49,035 bases of DNA from Teratosphaeria epicoccoides (GCA_021401465.1 JADDMT010000174.1:1-49035); one strand, 5' to 3'; positions 30,910 to 42,161 are shown, numbered from the stretch's first letter. The notes: generated by a model not told the origin, from the letters alone. Numbers and translations: made by a program.

Positions 30910-31977
30910 TTGGCGTGGGTTAAACCGAGCGAGGAAATGGAGCTGCAAAGGCACACTTCCGGTGAAGTTTCCGTCACGTTCATGACCTACGCGGAACCAG
31001 GATCAAGAGCAAAGTGGACACTGGGGAGCTTCATTGATTTAGAGCGCGAGCACTCTCCTTGCGATAAGCTGCCGCGGTGGCTTGTCCGTGGCCTTGCGCT
31101 ACACTCTAAGTTAGCGCCGTTGCCCTGCCTTGCCATCCAGACTAAACTCATTGAAGGCGGTATGCTTCCCACTTTCTGCGTGCCCGTGAATACGAAGCAC
31201 CTTGGCCACCTCATGCTTGGCTGATCACGTTCGAATAGCACACCCTTGGTAATGGACCCAGCAATTTTAGCGTCGCAAGGAGCTTAGCAAACCATATCAG
31301 GGCTGCATTGCTTCATTAAGAGGCTCTCTGCCAGCCTGAGAATACTAGCACTGATGGATGACTATTGTGACAACTAGAGACCGATGTCAAGCTGTGCGAT
31401 TTGCCGGATTCGACGAGATTGGTTTTGCCGACCGACAGCTTCGCGGATCGCCCAGACTATACATTGGAGGATCTTTAACAATCAAAGTACTCGACGAAAC
31501 TCCTCCCAGATTACAAGTTGTGCCGACCGAGGCAGAGCCTGGGGAACACGACAGCCGAGAAGCTCACGAGACCGGATGCGATCAGTGCTGTGATGTGGAA
31601 GGGCGTGCTGCAGGCGCCATACATCGATCCGGAAACATATCCGTGAGGACTGTAGATACTGCTTGCCCAAAAGCGGAGAAATGTTGCTGATTTCAATGAG
31701 CGAGGCCAAGCTGTCGATCGCAATCAACGTCAGGCGCAGAGAAATTGACCCAGGAGCATCCATTACATACTGGGACAACCTCTGCGAGCTGAAGGCCGTC
31801 GCCCCAATGCGCACAAAAGATCTCTGCCATCCACAATGTCCGACACTGGACGCGGACCACAAAGTCTGGAGGCAGACGCTACTAGAAGCCATCAGTCGCA
31901 TCCGAACAGCCATCGAAGCACTTGACAACGAAGCTCTCCGCCGCTTGGGAGGCTTGCTGAACCAGATGCCAGCTTGA
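30910..31977 (+). pseudogene. Unassigned open-frame islands, possible decayed or multi-exon gene
   Basis: Three protein-like frames follow one another on the plus strand: 30910-31224 (EEMELQRHTSGEVSVTFMTY, AIQTKLIEGGMLPTFCVPVN), 31358-31690 and 31663-31977 (LLISMSEAKLSIAINVRRRE, LDADHKVWRQTLLEAISRIR, IEALDNEALRRLGGLLNQMP). They lie in different frames, so introns or frameshifts would be needed to link them, and I could not place convincing splice sites. The end of the third, before TGA at 31975, looks like a natural C-terminus. No family is recognised. Confidence 0.3.
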
Positions 31978-32813
31978 CGTGAAACGTCAACAGGTCACCA
32001 GCGCCCCACATGTTGTTCTTCCCGTGGAATCAACATTTGTACGACTCGTCGGACCTAGGATCAGTGTTGGGCACAAGCAGAGCTTTCCGCTTCACTGTAG
32101 ACGTCACGGAGAACAAGCCTGGCGGCAGGTGCCGGCTACCTAATGCCTAACAACCAGTCTTTTGGAGACTTCTTCAATTGGCGATATTAATCTGTAATTC
32201 ACGGCGGTTCTATGTCTCGATGGGCAGCTTGGCTGATTGACGAGGTCTGTTTACCCGTCCCATCAATCAGGTGACTGGTTGATTGACCAATGGAATGTTT
32301 GGCAGATGGCGGGCGCCGTTGATTCCTTGACCTGTCATTGAGAAAGCTATCGCATCTTGTCGGGTTAGCAACCCAGTCTCCGTGGGACTGTCTGCATTCG
32401 CGATCTTATCCCAGCGCGGCAATTGGAATGCTGACCTTGGCATCCAAGCTGGCTTGGCAAGCCTACGTCCGTATCAATGACCAGCACGAATCTACTACCC
32501 GCGACATTCTGCGTGAGTAGATTTCAGCAGCTGGCATGAACTCCGGCGACCAATCTGGGGCTCAGAATCCGGGACCTTGAGGTTCATGTGGTCGGTTACG
32601 GACCACGGCAAGCAAAGCAGCAACAGCATCGACCAGGATCGGCCTGAATGATCCTTGTAGCTGAGAGTCAGCAATCACGATCTTGCGAGCTCGCTGCTCT
32701 ACAACATATATTAAAATGATCATCACGATCTCTTTCTCGTGCATCTATGGTAATAAGCCACCAACAGCCAATAGCACAATCCAAACCAGAAGCAGTCCCA
32801 TATCAGACTCCCC
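31978..32813. other. Intergenic, containing a partial GTCAATCA-type repeat
   Basis: Around 32236-32340 several ATTGAC/GTCAAT motifs cluster (32236, 32262, 32282, near 32326 and 32333), and the segment CATCAATCAGGTGACTGGTT is followed by GATTGACC. This resembles the dispersed GTCAA family but without a clean period. The remainder holds nothing recognisable apart from the promoter of the next gene. Confidence 0.45.
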
Positions 32814-33779
32814 ATGGACCAACTACCAGCTTTCGGCACCGACATCCACAAAGCTGCCTTCCCAACGATCAAGGCGTATACACCTTTGCTGCTCAAGAAC
32901 GCAGACTACATCCAGTCCATCAGAAAGGAGACATTCGCCTACGGCTCTCACGAACGTCAGGAGCTGGACATCTACTACCCTCCCAGCCCAAGCATCACAA
33001 ATGGTAGAAAGCCGGTCCTCCTCTATGTATACGGCGGAGGCTTCACCATGGGCGCTAAGACGTTACCGATCGCAGATGGCCTCTGCCACGCCAATATTGG
33101 CGCTTTCTTCGCAGAAAAGTACGGCTACACCGTCATTGTGGCTGATTACCGCTTGATATCTCACGGAGCCAAATTTCCATCTGGAGGCGAAGACATCGCG
33201 CTCGCTATCGAATGGATCATCAACACAGGAACAGGTAGCGGTGCAGAGCCGATTGACTTATACCTGATCGGCAACTCAGCCGGTGGCGTCCACATCCTTA
33301 CCTTCCTGCTCCACCAGACCTTTCAAGCGACGAGGAAGAAGCTGTTGAGCGGGGGCGAAACAAGACTGCGAGGAGCCATTGCCTTGGGAGCATCACTGCA
33401 CTTCCACGAGCACGATGCCAGCATGACAGAAACGCTCGAGACATACTTCGGCGACCACGTAGCCAACTGCCCTCTCGGCCTGCTGGCGGCAAACAAGAAT
33501 TCCGCGCCCTTCGACTGGGCCAAAGCAGGCGTCAGGTTATTCCTGCTGGACTCCGAGCTGGATCCCATCGACGAGATCCTCAAATCGCGAGACGATTTCA
33601 TCAGAGAATGGGTCTCGTTGCCAGACGATGCGAGCCGTCTCGCCCTTGCTGTTGACACCATCCCGGGCCAGAATCACATCAGTCCCTTCCTCGCTCTCGG
33701 CACGGGCATTGAGAAAGAAGAGATTTGGGGGCATCAGGCGGCTGCGTTTATGGAGACCATCAGGAAGTTCGAGCCTTGA
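32814..33779 (+). CDS. Alpha/beta hydrolase, carboxylesterase-like
   Basis: A single exon encodes 321 residues. The fold is that of esterase/lipase-type alpha/beta hydrolases: strand LLYVYGGGFTMG (residues 69-80, oxyanion-hole GGGF), strand VIVADYRL, nucleophile elbow G-N-S-A-G with Ser155, acid Asp250 or Asp253 in LFLLDSELDPIDE, and His288 in GQNHIS. The spacing matches the family, whose usual length is about 300-350. There is no signal peptide, so the enzyme is probably cytosolic. It would hydrolyse an ester or amide; the substrate cannot be told from sequence. The ATG at 32814 gives MDQLPAFGTDIHKAAFPTIK; a short upstream in-frame extension lacks a better start. No functionally related neighbour is seen. 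Confidence 0.88.
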   Translation: MDQLPAFGTDIHKAAFPTIKAYTPLLLKNADYIQSIRKETFAYGSHERQELDIYYPPSPSITNGRKPVLLYVYGGGFTMGAKTLPIADGLCHANIGAFFAEKYGYTVIVADYRLISHGAKFPSGGEDIALAIEWIINTGTGSGAEPIDLYLIGNSAGGVHILTFLLHQTFQATRKKLLSGGETRLRGAIALGASLHFHEHDASMTETLETYFGDHVANCPLGLLAANKNSAPFDWAKAGVRLFLLDSELDPIDEILKSRDDFIREWVSLPDDASRLALAVDTIPGQNHISPFLALGTGIEKEEIWGHQAAAFMETIRKFEP

Positions 33780-34184
33780 GGAGCTGGTCGGTCTTGAAGC
33801 AATCCAGCTCACGCTTCTCGAGCATAGAAGTACGTACCATCCAAGGTTCAAGCAATGCCTTGTCACACAGGGACCGCTGCCCGAAGTCCAGTCCCAGTCG
33901 CGAGAGACTGTGCAAGTCTCGTGACGTGCGCAACAGACGACTGGAGACACATGCTCACACGTCCATGGAAGGCCGGAAAAGCCAATGACGTCAGACTGCC
34001 AGTACCATTGCCACATTTTACACGTGCTCTTTCTACCTATCGTCCGTGCCAGAAATTGGACTTTCGCATCAGCGGAGCAATGGCCCAAACCTATTCATAC
34101 ATCTTCCACGCTTTCAATGGGCTCTGATTACGCCAAACGCCTCATTAGCCCGCGAGTCCCAAATCGTAAAACCCGCCTGCTACC
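33780..34184. other. Intergenic; convergent 3' flanks
   Basis: The hydrolase gene and the RSC8 gene end towards each other here. Small overlapping frames only. Confidence 0.5.
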
Positions 34185-36335
34185 CTAGATCTCATGCCTC
34201 ATGAACCCCTCCATACCCTCCCCATACGGCTCCGCACCCTCTGGCCCGTATGCCGCGAACTGCCCCTCCTCTATACTCAATTTGTCCCCGACCGGCACCT
34301 CAATCCTCATGCCCACCATCTGCTTCGCAAGCTGCGCCTCCACATCGCGTACCCGATTTCTGAACTGCACTCGATCCAAGAACAGTCTCTGACGCATCCT
34401 CTCAACTTCTCGTCTTTCCGCCTGCAGCAAAGCCTCCATCTCGCTGAACTGCTGCAGCTTCAATTCCAGCTTCTGAAGTTGCAAGTTCACGGCTGCCGAA
34501 ACCTGACTCGTGAGTTGCCGCTCGGTATGACTAGCCAACGCCGCAGCTCTGGCAGCAGTTAAGCTCAATGCAGTTGTCGGCAGATCATGGCTGGTAGGTG
34601 GCTCCCGCGTCGCCAAGCTCGTTGTGTCATCGATATCCATGCTCTCACCACGCTCGCCTTTGACATCGCCGCGTTCTGTGGGTGCAGGCGTGCCTTCCTT
34701 CTCTGCACCAGTGCTCGAATCACCATCCAACTTGCTCTTCAGCGTCCGCCGCATCTCCTCCACGCTCTTGCCGGCAGCCTTTGCAGTGGTCGCCGGGTCG
34801 GCGAGGCCAGCCAGGAATCCCATGACACTCATCACCGGATTATCGAATTGACTGTAAGGCACCCGGCCTCCACTGAGATATGCGAGATCGCCTGCGCCAA
34901 ATCCATTTGCTTGCCCGTCTCTAGGTGAGTCTTCGAGGTACTTGTCCTCAATCTCCAATTGCAAGAATTTCATGACGCACTCCTCTCTCGTCCTTGAGCC
35001 GACATGATCGGCAACAGATTCCCAATTGTCGTCGAACATTTCCAGACCTTCCAGAAGAAGGAGAAGTTCCGAGTCGGACCAAGGTGCTTCTCGATCGCCC
35101 AAACTCTGATAGCGCTCGTTCTCGATTTTGACGTAGTCCGCTGCAGTGGTGTTGCTCGGGAATCTGCCCTCCTGGAAACAGAGACTGCAGAGGTCGTAGC
35201 GCTGTTCCTTAGTCGGCTTGGGCGTGGTCGCGGCGCTCGGTGGGTTTTTGCTATTGTGGTAACGCACGCGCGTGCAGTCCTTACCACATGAGTAGCAGAA
35301 GTATTGCTTCGTATCTTTGCTCAAGCTGTCCTCAAGGCTCTTTTGCGCCTCGCCATTCGCATCGCCAGCATTACCAGGAGTGACATCCTTACCCTTCTCA
35401 TCGTAGATGTTGCGTCGGACCTCCAGGTTGAGATCTGCCTTGCCAGCTTGTGCGAGGCGATCCGTGCCTGAATGTGGCTTGCCAGCTGTGATGGTAGGGT
35501 TCGGCGCCGGCTGATACGGCTGGAGACCGCGGGGGGTATCGGCGGTGATGCGGAAGTGTCCCGTAAATGGCGGACCGATGTTCGAGGGCCTGGTGTCCGG
35601 GTCGATCTGCAAGCCAGGTCAGTACACCATGCCAGTCCGACTGCTCTCGCTAACATTCACCTGGTAATTGATCAATCCCCACTGCTCCAGAAAAGCATGC
35701 ACTCTCATAATCGCACAGACATCTCCCGCCAAATTCCTCCTACAAGCCGTTACAGTCAGGTACTCGGCCGGATTCAGCCGATAAGTGTTCACCATGAAAT
35801 CCCTGTAGTCCTTGTACACTGCAGGCGTCTTGCTCCGGTTTCTGTTGTTGAAGAACTCCGGCAGAGCTTTCCGCTCCAGGGGATGAATGTTATGCATGTC
35901 GAACCAAGTGCTGTATGAGGGCAGAATGATAGCGTGGGTCTGCTCAATGAGATGCGACCGCGCCGACTGCTCGACTGCTGCCTTGGTGATGACTGTAGAC
36001 GGAGCTGCTGCGGTGCTGTCCGCGGCTGCCAGCGCACCCTCCTCTTTAGTGTCCGCCATCTCCTCATCACCATCGCCTTCTTCCGCACCTTCTGGCGGAG
36101 GGCCTTCGGGCGCATCCATTGGATTATCTGATATTGGTGCCGGGGCTGTGGTCGTCAGGGCACCCGCTGATTCGCTAGGTTGCTCCTTCGCATCGCCAGC
36201 GTCCTCGTTCATGGTGTTGTCCAAGTCCTGCGCACCTTCCTGTCTGGCCTCGATCGCTTCGTTCTCGCCGGCGATCAACTCATCGCTGGCTTGGGCAGGT
36301 GCTTTGCTTTCCTCATCCGCGAAGCCGCCCTCCAT
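34185..36335 (-). CDS. RSC8: SWI3/RSC8-type chromatin-remodelling subunit
   Basis: Exons 36335-35661 and 35606-34185 encode 698 residues; intron 35660-35607 is GTGAAT...CTGAC...TTGCAG. Domains in order: an acidic, disordered leader; a SWIRM domain at about 125-225 (AIILPSYSTWFDMHNIHPLE, YRDFMVNTYRLNPAEYLTVT, AFLEQWGLINYQ); a ZZ-like zinc finger near 325-375 (FCYSCGKDCTRVRYH, LCSLCFQEGRFP); a SANT domain near 395-445 (APWSDSELLLLLEGLEMFDD, WESVADHVGSRTREECVMKF); and a C-terminal coiled coil (LQLQKLELKLQQFSEMEALL). This is the layout of Swi3/Rsc8/Moira scaffold subunits of SWI/SNF and RSC. The junction GLINYQ to IDPDTRPSNIGPPFTGHF is the conserved sequence, which fixes the intron. The SWI3 and RSC8 roles cannot be separated by sequence alone. 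Confidence 0.94.
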
Positions 36336-36896
36336 GTTGAAGTACTCCAGCTGCTTTTATGGGACCAGCCTCCTGTCGCGGGTTGTCGCAACTTGTCAAG
36401 AAGACCAATGATACAATGCTAGCGCCTCCTGCGTCAAATTGGGATACAGTCGATGGTGGCAGTATGAACGTGGTGTTGTTCAGAGCCCGCGGCGCAAATA
36501 CTTTGACATCCTGATGGGCGAGACGCGAAGCTGTGGTGGAGCGCGACAAGTTGCAGCGCACAGACATTTTAAGCTGCCTGAGGCTGGCACTACATGAATC
36601 ATCCACTCCTGTGTAGGGATATCTGTACGCACCGCCAAAAATGCCGTACCCTTTGGAGTCCAAGCAAGTGATATGGACGAACGACATGAAAGGACAGTAA
36701 TTAGAAAGTCCAATCGCGTTATGTGTGTATGCGGCGGGTTTTTGTTTTGACAGCTCTGCAGACTACGCTCAAGTGGTATCATGCGTTCCACGCAGCAACA
36801 ATAATGACCTGAAACAATCCGTCGTCCGCGCGAATGCTTTCTGACACTGGCCCGCTCAGCCATAATCGGCCTCCCTCGATCCGCACTAAGGAATCA
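36336..36896. other. Intergenic; RSC8 promoter and GATA-factor 3' flank
   Basis: Two same-strand genes flank this interval. Minus-strand frames of 97-127 codons at 36313-36863 show no domain and overlap the RSC8 5' end. Confidence 0.45.
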
Positions 36897-37983
36897 TCAG
36901 ATTACTGCTTCCGAGTCCGAAACAACTGATGCCGACGGCTGCTGCACACCACTCTCCAACACACTACCAGCATCCTCCGCCCCGTTAGCAACTCTCGCCC
37001 TCTTTGGACTTCTCCCTTCAGCCTCAGTCAATCTCCTCTCCAGCTCCGCATACCTTGCATTGGCTGTCTCCAGGTCAGCCCTCAGCCGCGTGTTCTCCTC
37101 CTCCTTCAGGCCCGCCTGCCGCCTCGCTTCTTTCTCATTCATCTCGAGCTCTCCGACGCGGCCGCGGAATAGATCGTTGATGACCTCCAATTCGCTGACT
37201 CTCGTCCGAAGATTCGCGACTTGCGAGTGCAATTGCTCATAGTCTTGAGGCGCGGACAAGTGATTGCTGCTTCCAGTCCCATTCAGCGACAAAGCGGAAG
37301 GTGAGGGTTGCCTCTGCGGGAAGGATATCGTTGGTGACGCGAAAGTGTCTTGTGGTAGGCTTACAGTGTCGAAGATGTGTTGTGGTGCGATGTTTGGATT
37401 GTGCTGCGAGAGACCGGGTGTATTGCTTCGCGATATCGAGCCATGGCTGTTCACGCGTTCAAATCCGTCTGGTGCTCCTGGTGTTGGCGGTGGGTGAGGT
37501 TGTTGGTGCGGATGCAGACCTGCTCCATGCGCCACGTCGGGATGTGCGGCAGGCAGACCTCCGCTTATGCCATTCTGTACTGAAGGAGGAAGACCGTGCT
37601 GCGAATATGGTACAGGCACTCCATCGCTATCTCTCTTCTTAGGCTGCGCAGTCTTCACTCTGTTCCTGCTCTTAATCACATCTGTCTTCAAGCTGATAGG
37701 TCGAGGCCGTCCATGTAATTTGAGGAAGAGGCCGCAGGCGTTGCAAAGAACGGAACCCTGCTCGTCGCGTCGCCATAGAGGTGTAGTCGAAGTACCGCAG
37801 TTCTGACATACAGGCTATACATCCGAGCTGTCAGCAAAGGATTATCGAGACGTGGAGCGATAAGAGATAGTGCACTCGGTAACTCCCGCCGAGGAAGCTT
37901 TAAATGTCGAGTCGAGTAAGACTTACCGGCCCATTCTGCGTGCCACCAGCGGTAGCAGCCGGCGCATATTGTGGCGGATTCAT
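36897..37983 (-). CDS. areB: GATA-type transcription factor with C-terminal coiled coil, AreB-like; 5' end unresolved
   Basis: Exons 37983-37927 (or an extension further upstream) and 37814-36897 are joined across intron 37926-37815 (GTAAGT...GCTGAC...TATAG). The second exon opens with the zinc finger, PVCQNCGTSTTPLWRRDEQG then SVLCNACGLFLKLHGRPRPI: C-X2-C-X17-C-X2-C, the fungal 17-residue-loop type. A Pro/Ser/Gln-rich linker follows, then a leucine-zipper-like coiled coil (LHSQVANLRTRVSELEVIND, ARYAELERRLTEAE). A GATA finger near the N-terminus plus a C-terminal coiled coil is the layout of AreB/Dal80/Gzf3-type regulators of nitrogen metabolism, which oppose AreA. The frame stays open upstream to 38316 without an ATG; a CGCTAAC...CCAAGCAG acceptor near 38023 suggests another 5' exon. 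The ATG at 37983 is only the minimal start. Confidence 0.85.
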
Positions 37984-38307
37984 ATTACCACTGCTGAGGG
38001 CGGGTGTCGAGGGTCGAGTGCTGCTTGGATCGTTGTTAGCGAGGATATTTCTCGGCCAAGTCGCGTCGCAGTTTGCTGATAGGGCCAAGCGGGTTCCTAG
38101 CGTCACGAATGCGTTCGCTTCCACTAACGACCCCAGAATCACGACACCTCCCACGTCTGCGATCTGTACTTCTGTGCAAATCCCTCTACCGACCCTACCG
38201 AGGTGGTTGCTGGCAACGCTTGGTGTTGCGCTCTTGTATCGCTCGGCATGTCTCGCCAGCAAGCCTTCGACCGTCTCCTTATTGCACGCAAAGCAGCGTC
38301 TCCAGTA

Positions 38308-38434
38308 GTCAATCAAACAGTTGACTGCTTATTGACTTGGCATGGCTGACTGTTAATGCTGGCAACTGCTTGCAATGTCCGATTATGGCATCGTGTGTTG
38401 ACTTTCCTGCCAACCAGTCGACTGGGTGATTGAC
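38308..38434. repeat. GTCAATCA-ended repeat related to the 20-bp array, copy B
   Basis: The segment starts AGTCAATCAAACAG and ends GATTGACTGATGG, so both ends carry AGTCAATCA in inverted orientation. On the minus strand it opens CTTCCATCAGTCAATCA, 17 bases identical to the start of copy A at 23179-23195. It also shares GTCAACACACGATG with copy A (23265-23278). Motif positions 38331, 38352, 38371, 38409 and 38429 are roughly 20 bp apart, with one missing. It lies just upstream of the GATA-factor gene. Confidence 0.6.
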
Positions 38435-39303
38435 TGATGGAAGTACTGAAGCAAAGGCGGATTATTCGAATGCGAAGGCAACTCTGGCATACCTTTCACT
38501 GTTTACAGTGCTGCTGGCCGCTGCAGAAGCATTTGCTGCCAAATTCGCCAAAGTAGTCAATCCTGGCAGAGTCTCGATCTGCGCTGCAGAATCACTTCTT
38601 GTCTCTCTCCCTCTATGCTCTTGCGGTTGGTACGCCGAGCTTCTGGACTCCGGTCGTGGAGGACAAATGTGCAGCTTTGCCCCTGAATTTCTGCTGCTGT
38701 CGCTTCTTGAGTGTGACTCTGTGAATGGCGAGGTGACTGTGATTGAGGGTCCCAAGTGCTGCACGGCCGGTGGAGCGTAGGACAGCATTGAGCCTCGCAA
38801 AGGGATGTCTCGAAATGGTGATGGCGATAACGTGTGCTCAATCGTCGAAGGCCCGCTGATGGGACTGGTGTACTAGGATGACGACTGTGTGAAGGGCAAT
38901 AAGACTAGGGACTCAGTCGTATGATGGGATCACAGGGAGGCCCAAGGATTATTGATCTATCAAATGCCCAAAGATAAGGGGCCGATAAAGCGGTACCTTG
39001 CATGAAATTACGCTCCGACTTCATCTCGCAGAAAATATCGATTTAGACATGTCGGCGATGCCTCCGTACCTATCGCGAGAGCCATGATCCTCTCTATTCT
39101 TGAACCTGCGCTGTGAGAATACCAGGCATGAACGTGAAGGCCACTCATGTTTTCAAGATCAGAGTGACGCGCTCAACCACGCGCGCTAGTCGCTAATTCG
39201 GAGCGCCCCAGCGCTTTTCTTCCGCAGAGCCTCAATCCAAAAACAAGCTCTTTGAGCGTTTCAAGGTCTATGCAAACAGACGACCGAGGCTACGACTCTG
39301 GAG
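38435..39303. other. Intergenic; no gene recognised
   Basis: Opposite open frames of 94-116 codons (38430-38841) show no domain. The distal part is the promoter of the lipid kinase gene. Confidence 0.45.
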
Positions 39304-41562
39304 ATGCCACGCAACCGGCCACCCACTTCCGGCTATGCTCGAATAGCGCAGGCCGAGGAAGAGGAGGAAGAGCAGCAGTACTACGACGACGAGCACAATC
39401 CATTCGCACAGGGACCGAGATTATCTGGGCCAGGGACGGAATATGCGCCAATCCAGCCCAACAGACGCAACGAGCGCATGCTCAGACATTCCCCCTCAAC
39501 GAGTAGATCACCGCGACGACCTCGAAGACGAAGGACGAATAGCGGAGTCGATGTGAAAGCTATCAACGCGCGGTTAGAGCGATGGGCTGAGGAGATCAAA
39601 GAGCGATTCAAGATTCGGCGAGTCAGAGGGAAGAGTGCCCAGGATGAGTACCTCGAGATCTACAACTCAGTATTCCAGGCACCAGACTGGATTCGACCGG
39701 CGACCAAGGAGACGCTTGACCAGGACTACGATGATGGGCTCGAGCGAATGTCGAAGCTCGAATTTGATGACCTGGTTGAGAGCGTGAGGGCAGCCATCGA
39801 GCTTGGTATGCATCCAAGTCTCATCAGTCAGGGCAGCAGTGGGTCATATTTCGCGCGAAATAGTGGTGGGAAGGTCATTGGCGTGTTCAAGCCCAAGGAC
39901 GAGGAGCCATACGCAAACAAAAACCCCAAGATGTCCAAATTTTTGCATCGAAACTTGTTCCCGTTCGCATTTGGAAGAGCAATGTTGATCCCAAACTTGT
40001 CATACGTGTCGGAAGCTGCAGCTTATGTACTGGACTGCCAGCTACGCACAAATCTAGTTCCATACACAGACATAGTGGCATTGAGCAGCAAGAGCTTTCA
40101 TTACGACTACTGGGAACGACGAGCGTTCTACAGGAAGAGAAAGCCACTGCCGGAGAAGCTGGGCTCCTTCCAGATCTTCTTGAAGGGATACAAAGGCGCG
40201 ACAGAATTCTTCCGAGAACATCCATGGCCAGACAGACAGACCAACGTCCGCATAGCGCCTGGCAAGAGCAAGAAGAAGCGATGGACAGAGAACTGCAGAC
40301 CCAGTAGTGCGCCTGCAGACGAGGACCCGACGGATGAGGAGGATACTGGGGCCGTAGATGGCAGCAGGAGCCGGTCGAGACAAGAATTTTGGAGCGAGAC
40401 TTTGCAACAGAGCTTCAGAGAGGAGCTTGAAAAGCTCGTCATACTTGACTATGTCATGCGTAATACAGATCGAGGGACAGACAACTGGATGATACGGATA
40501 GATCGCGAGAAGGAAGAGGCACAATTTGTCGTCGAGCCGCTGCAAGACGATGATGGTACTGGCGCATATCAGCGACGACGAGACAACATGTCGACGTCTG
40601 CAGCTCCTGGCAGTGCGAAGGCGACCCCACGCATAGGCGCGATCGACAACTCACTTTCGTGGCCGTGGAAACACCCCGATGCGTGGCGCAGTTACCCATT
40701 CGGCTGGCTCTTCTTGCCCGTCAGTCTGATTGGTCGACCATTCTCAGAGCTTACGAGGAAGCACTTCTTGCCTTTACTCACCTCAAAAGAATGGTGGCGA
40801 GATACTCAAATCAAGCTTCGCGCCTGCTTCGAAATTGATGCGGATTTCAAAGAAAGAATGTTTGCGCGCCAGATGGCTGTCATGAAAGGACAGGCATGGA
40901 ACGTCGTCGAGGCGCTCAAGACAGATGATCATGGCCCACTCGAGCTGACACGGAGATCGAGGGTGCTCGTCTGGGACGACATCGTGGAGATACCTGTGGC
41001 TGTGCCGCTGCACCGACCTAGTGAGGAGATGCGACGACGTGCCACAGCCGAAGCGCTTCAGATGCGGCAACCGAATAAGGCAAATGAAGGCACTGAGGGA
41101 GAAGAGGAAATGGATATCTCGGCTGCGCATGCGAGCGTACCGATAATGGGCCATGATCTCCTCGGCTTCTCGTCACCTGGCAACGACAGACACGAGAATC
41201 CATTCAACGTCTCGCGGCAAGGCAGTAGCCAGGACGTAAAGCGGCTCAGCCTAGACAAGTCTTCGCCGCAGCAGGAGGTATCGAGTCCTTCAAATCTGCA
41301 CTCAGCAGCACGACCTGGCCACATTCGGTCCAGGACAGGCGGCGGGAGGATGAGCTACGATATCCCTAGAGTGGCGTGGCAGAGTCCGAGATGGCATAAT
41401 AGGCGATTCAGCCTCGCCGCTAGACGGCCTGATGATGGGTTGGACGACGATGGGGATCTAGGCTATGTCGCGGCTTCTGATCAAGACGGCATGAAGAGGA
41501 AGGTAATTGTGGAACGACTTGAGATGGTCAAAGGACGGCAGCCTTTCTTCCAGTGGTGCTGA
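39304..41562 (+). CDS. LSB6: Type II phosphatidylinositol 4-kinase, Lsb6-like
   Basis: A single exon encodes 752 residues. The enzyme phosphorylates phosphatidylinositol at the 4-position on endosomal, vacuolar and plasma membranes; yeast Lsb6 also affects endosome movement. An acidic then Arg-rich disordered leader (to about 110) precedes the catalytic domain. GSSGSYF (177-183) is the nucleotide-binding loop and FKPKDEEPY (195-203) carries the ATP-contacting Lys. LDYVMRNTDRGTDNWMIRI (about 380-398) is the catalytic loop, and AIDNSLSWPWKHPDAWRSYP (about 445-465) holds the Asp of the metal-binding motif. The mammalian palmitoylated CCPCC motif is absent. A low-complexity acidic insert (DEDPTDEEDTG) lies between subdomains, and the last 180 residues are disordered and Ser-rich. 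The ATG at 39304 is the first in frame with the disordered leader. Confidence 0.95.
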   Translation: MPRNRPPTSGYARIAQAEEEEEEQQYYDDEHNPFAQGPRLSGPGTEYAPIQPNRRNERMLRHSPSTSRSPRRPRRRRTNSGVDVKAINARLERWAEEIKERFKIRRVRGKSAQDEYLEIYNSVFQAPDWIRPATKETLDQDYDDGLERMSKLEFDDLVESVRAAIELGMHPSLISQGSSGSYFARNSGGKVIGVFKPKDEEPYANKNPKMSKFLHRNLFPFAFGRAMLIPNLSYVSEAAAYVLDCQLRTNLVPYTDIVALSSKSFHYDYWERRAFYRKRKPLPEKLGSFQIFLKGYKGATEFFREHPWPDRQTNVRIAPGKSKKKRWTENCRPSSAPADEDPTDEEDTGAVDGSRSRSRQEFWSETLQQSFREELEKLVILDYVMRNTDRGTDNWMIRIDREKEEAQFVVEPLQDDDGTGAYQRRRDNMSTSAAPGSAKATPRIGAIDNSLSWPWKHPDAWRSYPFGWLFLPVSLIGRPFSELTRKHFLPLLTSKEWWRDTQIKLRACFEIDADFKERMFARQMAVMKGQAWNVVEALKTDDHGPLELTRRSRVLVWDDIVEIPVAVPLHRPSEEMRRRATAEALQMRQPNKANEGTEGEEEMDISAAHASVPIMGHDLLGFSSPGNDRHENPFNVSRQGSSQDVKRLSLDKSSPQQEVSSPSNLHSAARPGHIRSRTGGGRMSYDIPRVAWQSPRWHNRRFSLAARRPDDGLDDDGDLGYVAASDQDGMKRKVIVERLEMVKGRQPFFQWC

Positions 41563-42161
41563 GCATCAAGTGCGCATTGGGCATATTCAAGGGCATGGTG
41601 GTGACGTTTCGTATACCTGATGGATTGGATAAGAGGGCAGAGCAGCTTTCCATGGGTAACGGTGTTGATGACAGAGTTGGTCAGTAGTGTCAGGCATGAG
41701 GAGTTCTCCGGGCTTGCATGCATGTCGCCGCCCAGCCGCGATGACGCATGGTTAGATCCGCGCACAAGCCTCATCTTGATGTATGTCTACATGTGCAGCA
41801 TGCTGTGCTTCCGCACAGACTTTCGATCCTGGGACGACGGGAAGCCAGATTCGGTAATCTGTCCTTGCAGCAATGCATCAAACGACCCCAGGGCCACGAT
41901 CGTGTATGTACGAGTCCTTGATCGTCATACAAACTTTAATACTTGTTCACCATCCCGGGTATGCAGTCTGCAAGTCCATGGTGCCTTGGTTCCGAATAAT
42001 CTCCGGCTACGATGAACTACATCTCCACTTTTGCAGACGATCTCCTGCATATGTCACATGTCCACCAAATCTCCGAACTTCCAGGCGCGACGAACGTCGC
42101 GTGGAGTCGGCTCTTCCTAGCCGACATCATAAACATCCCACCATCAACCACGACAGGGTGC
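41563..42161. other. Intergenic; no gene recognised
   Basis: This is the 3' flank of the lipid kinase gene. A forward frame at 41620-42015 is not protein-like. Confidence 0.45.
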
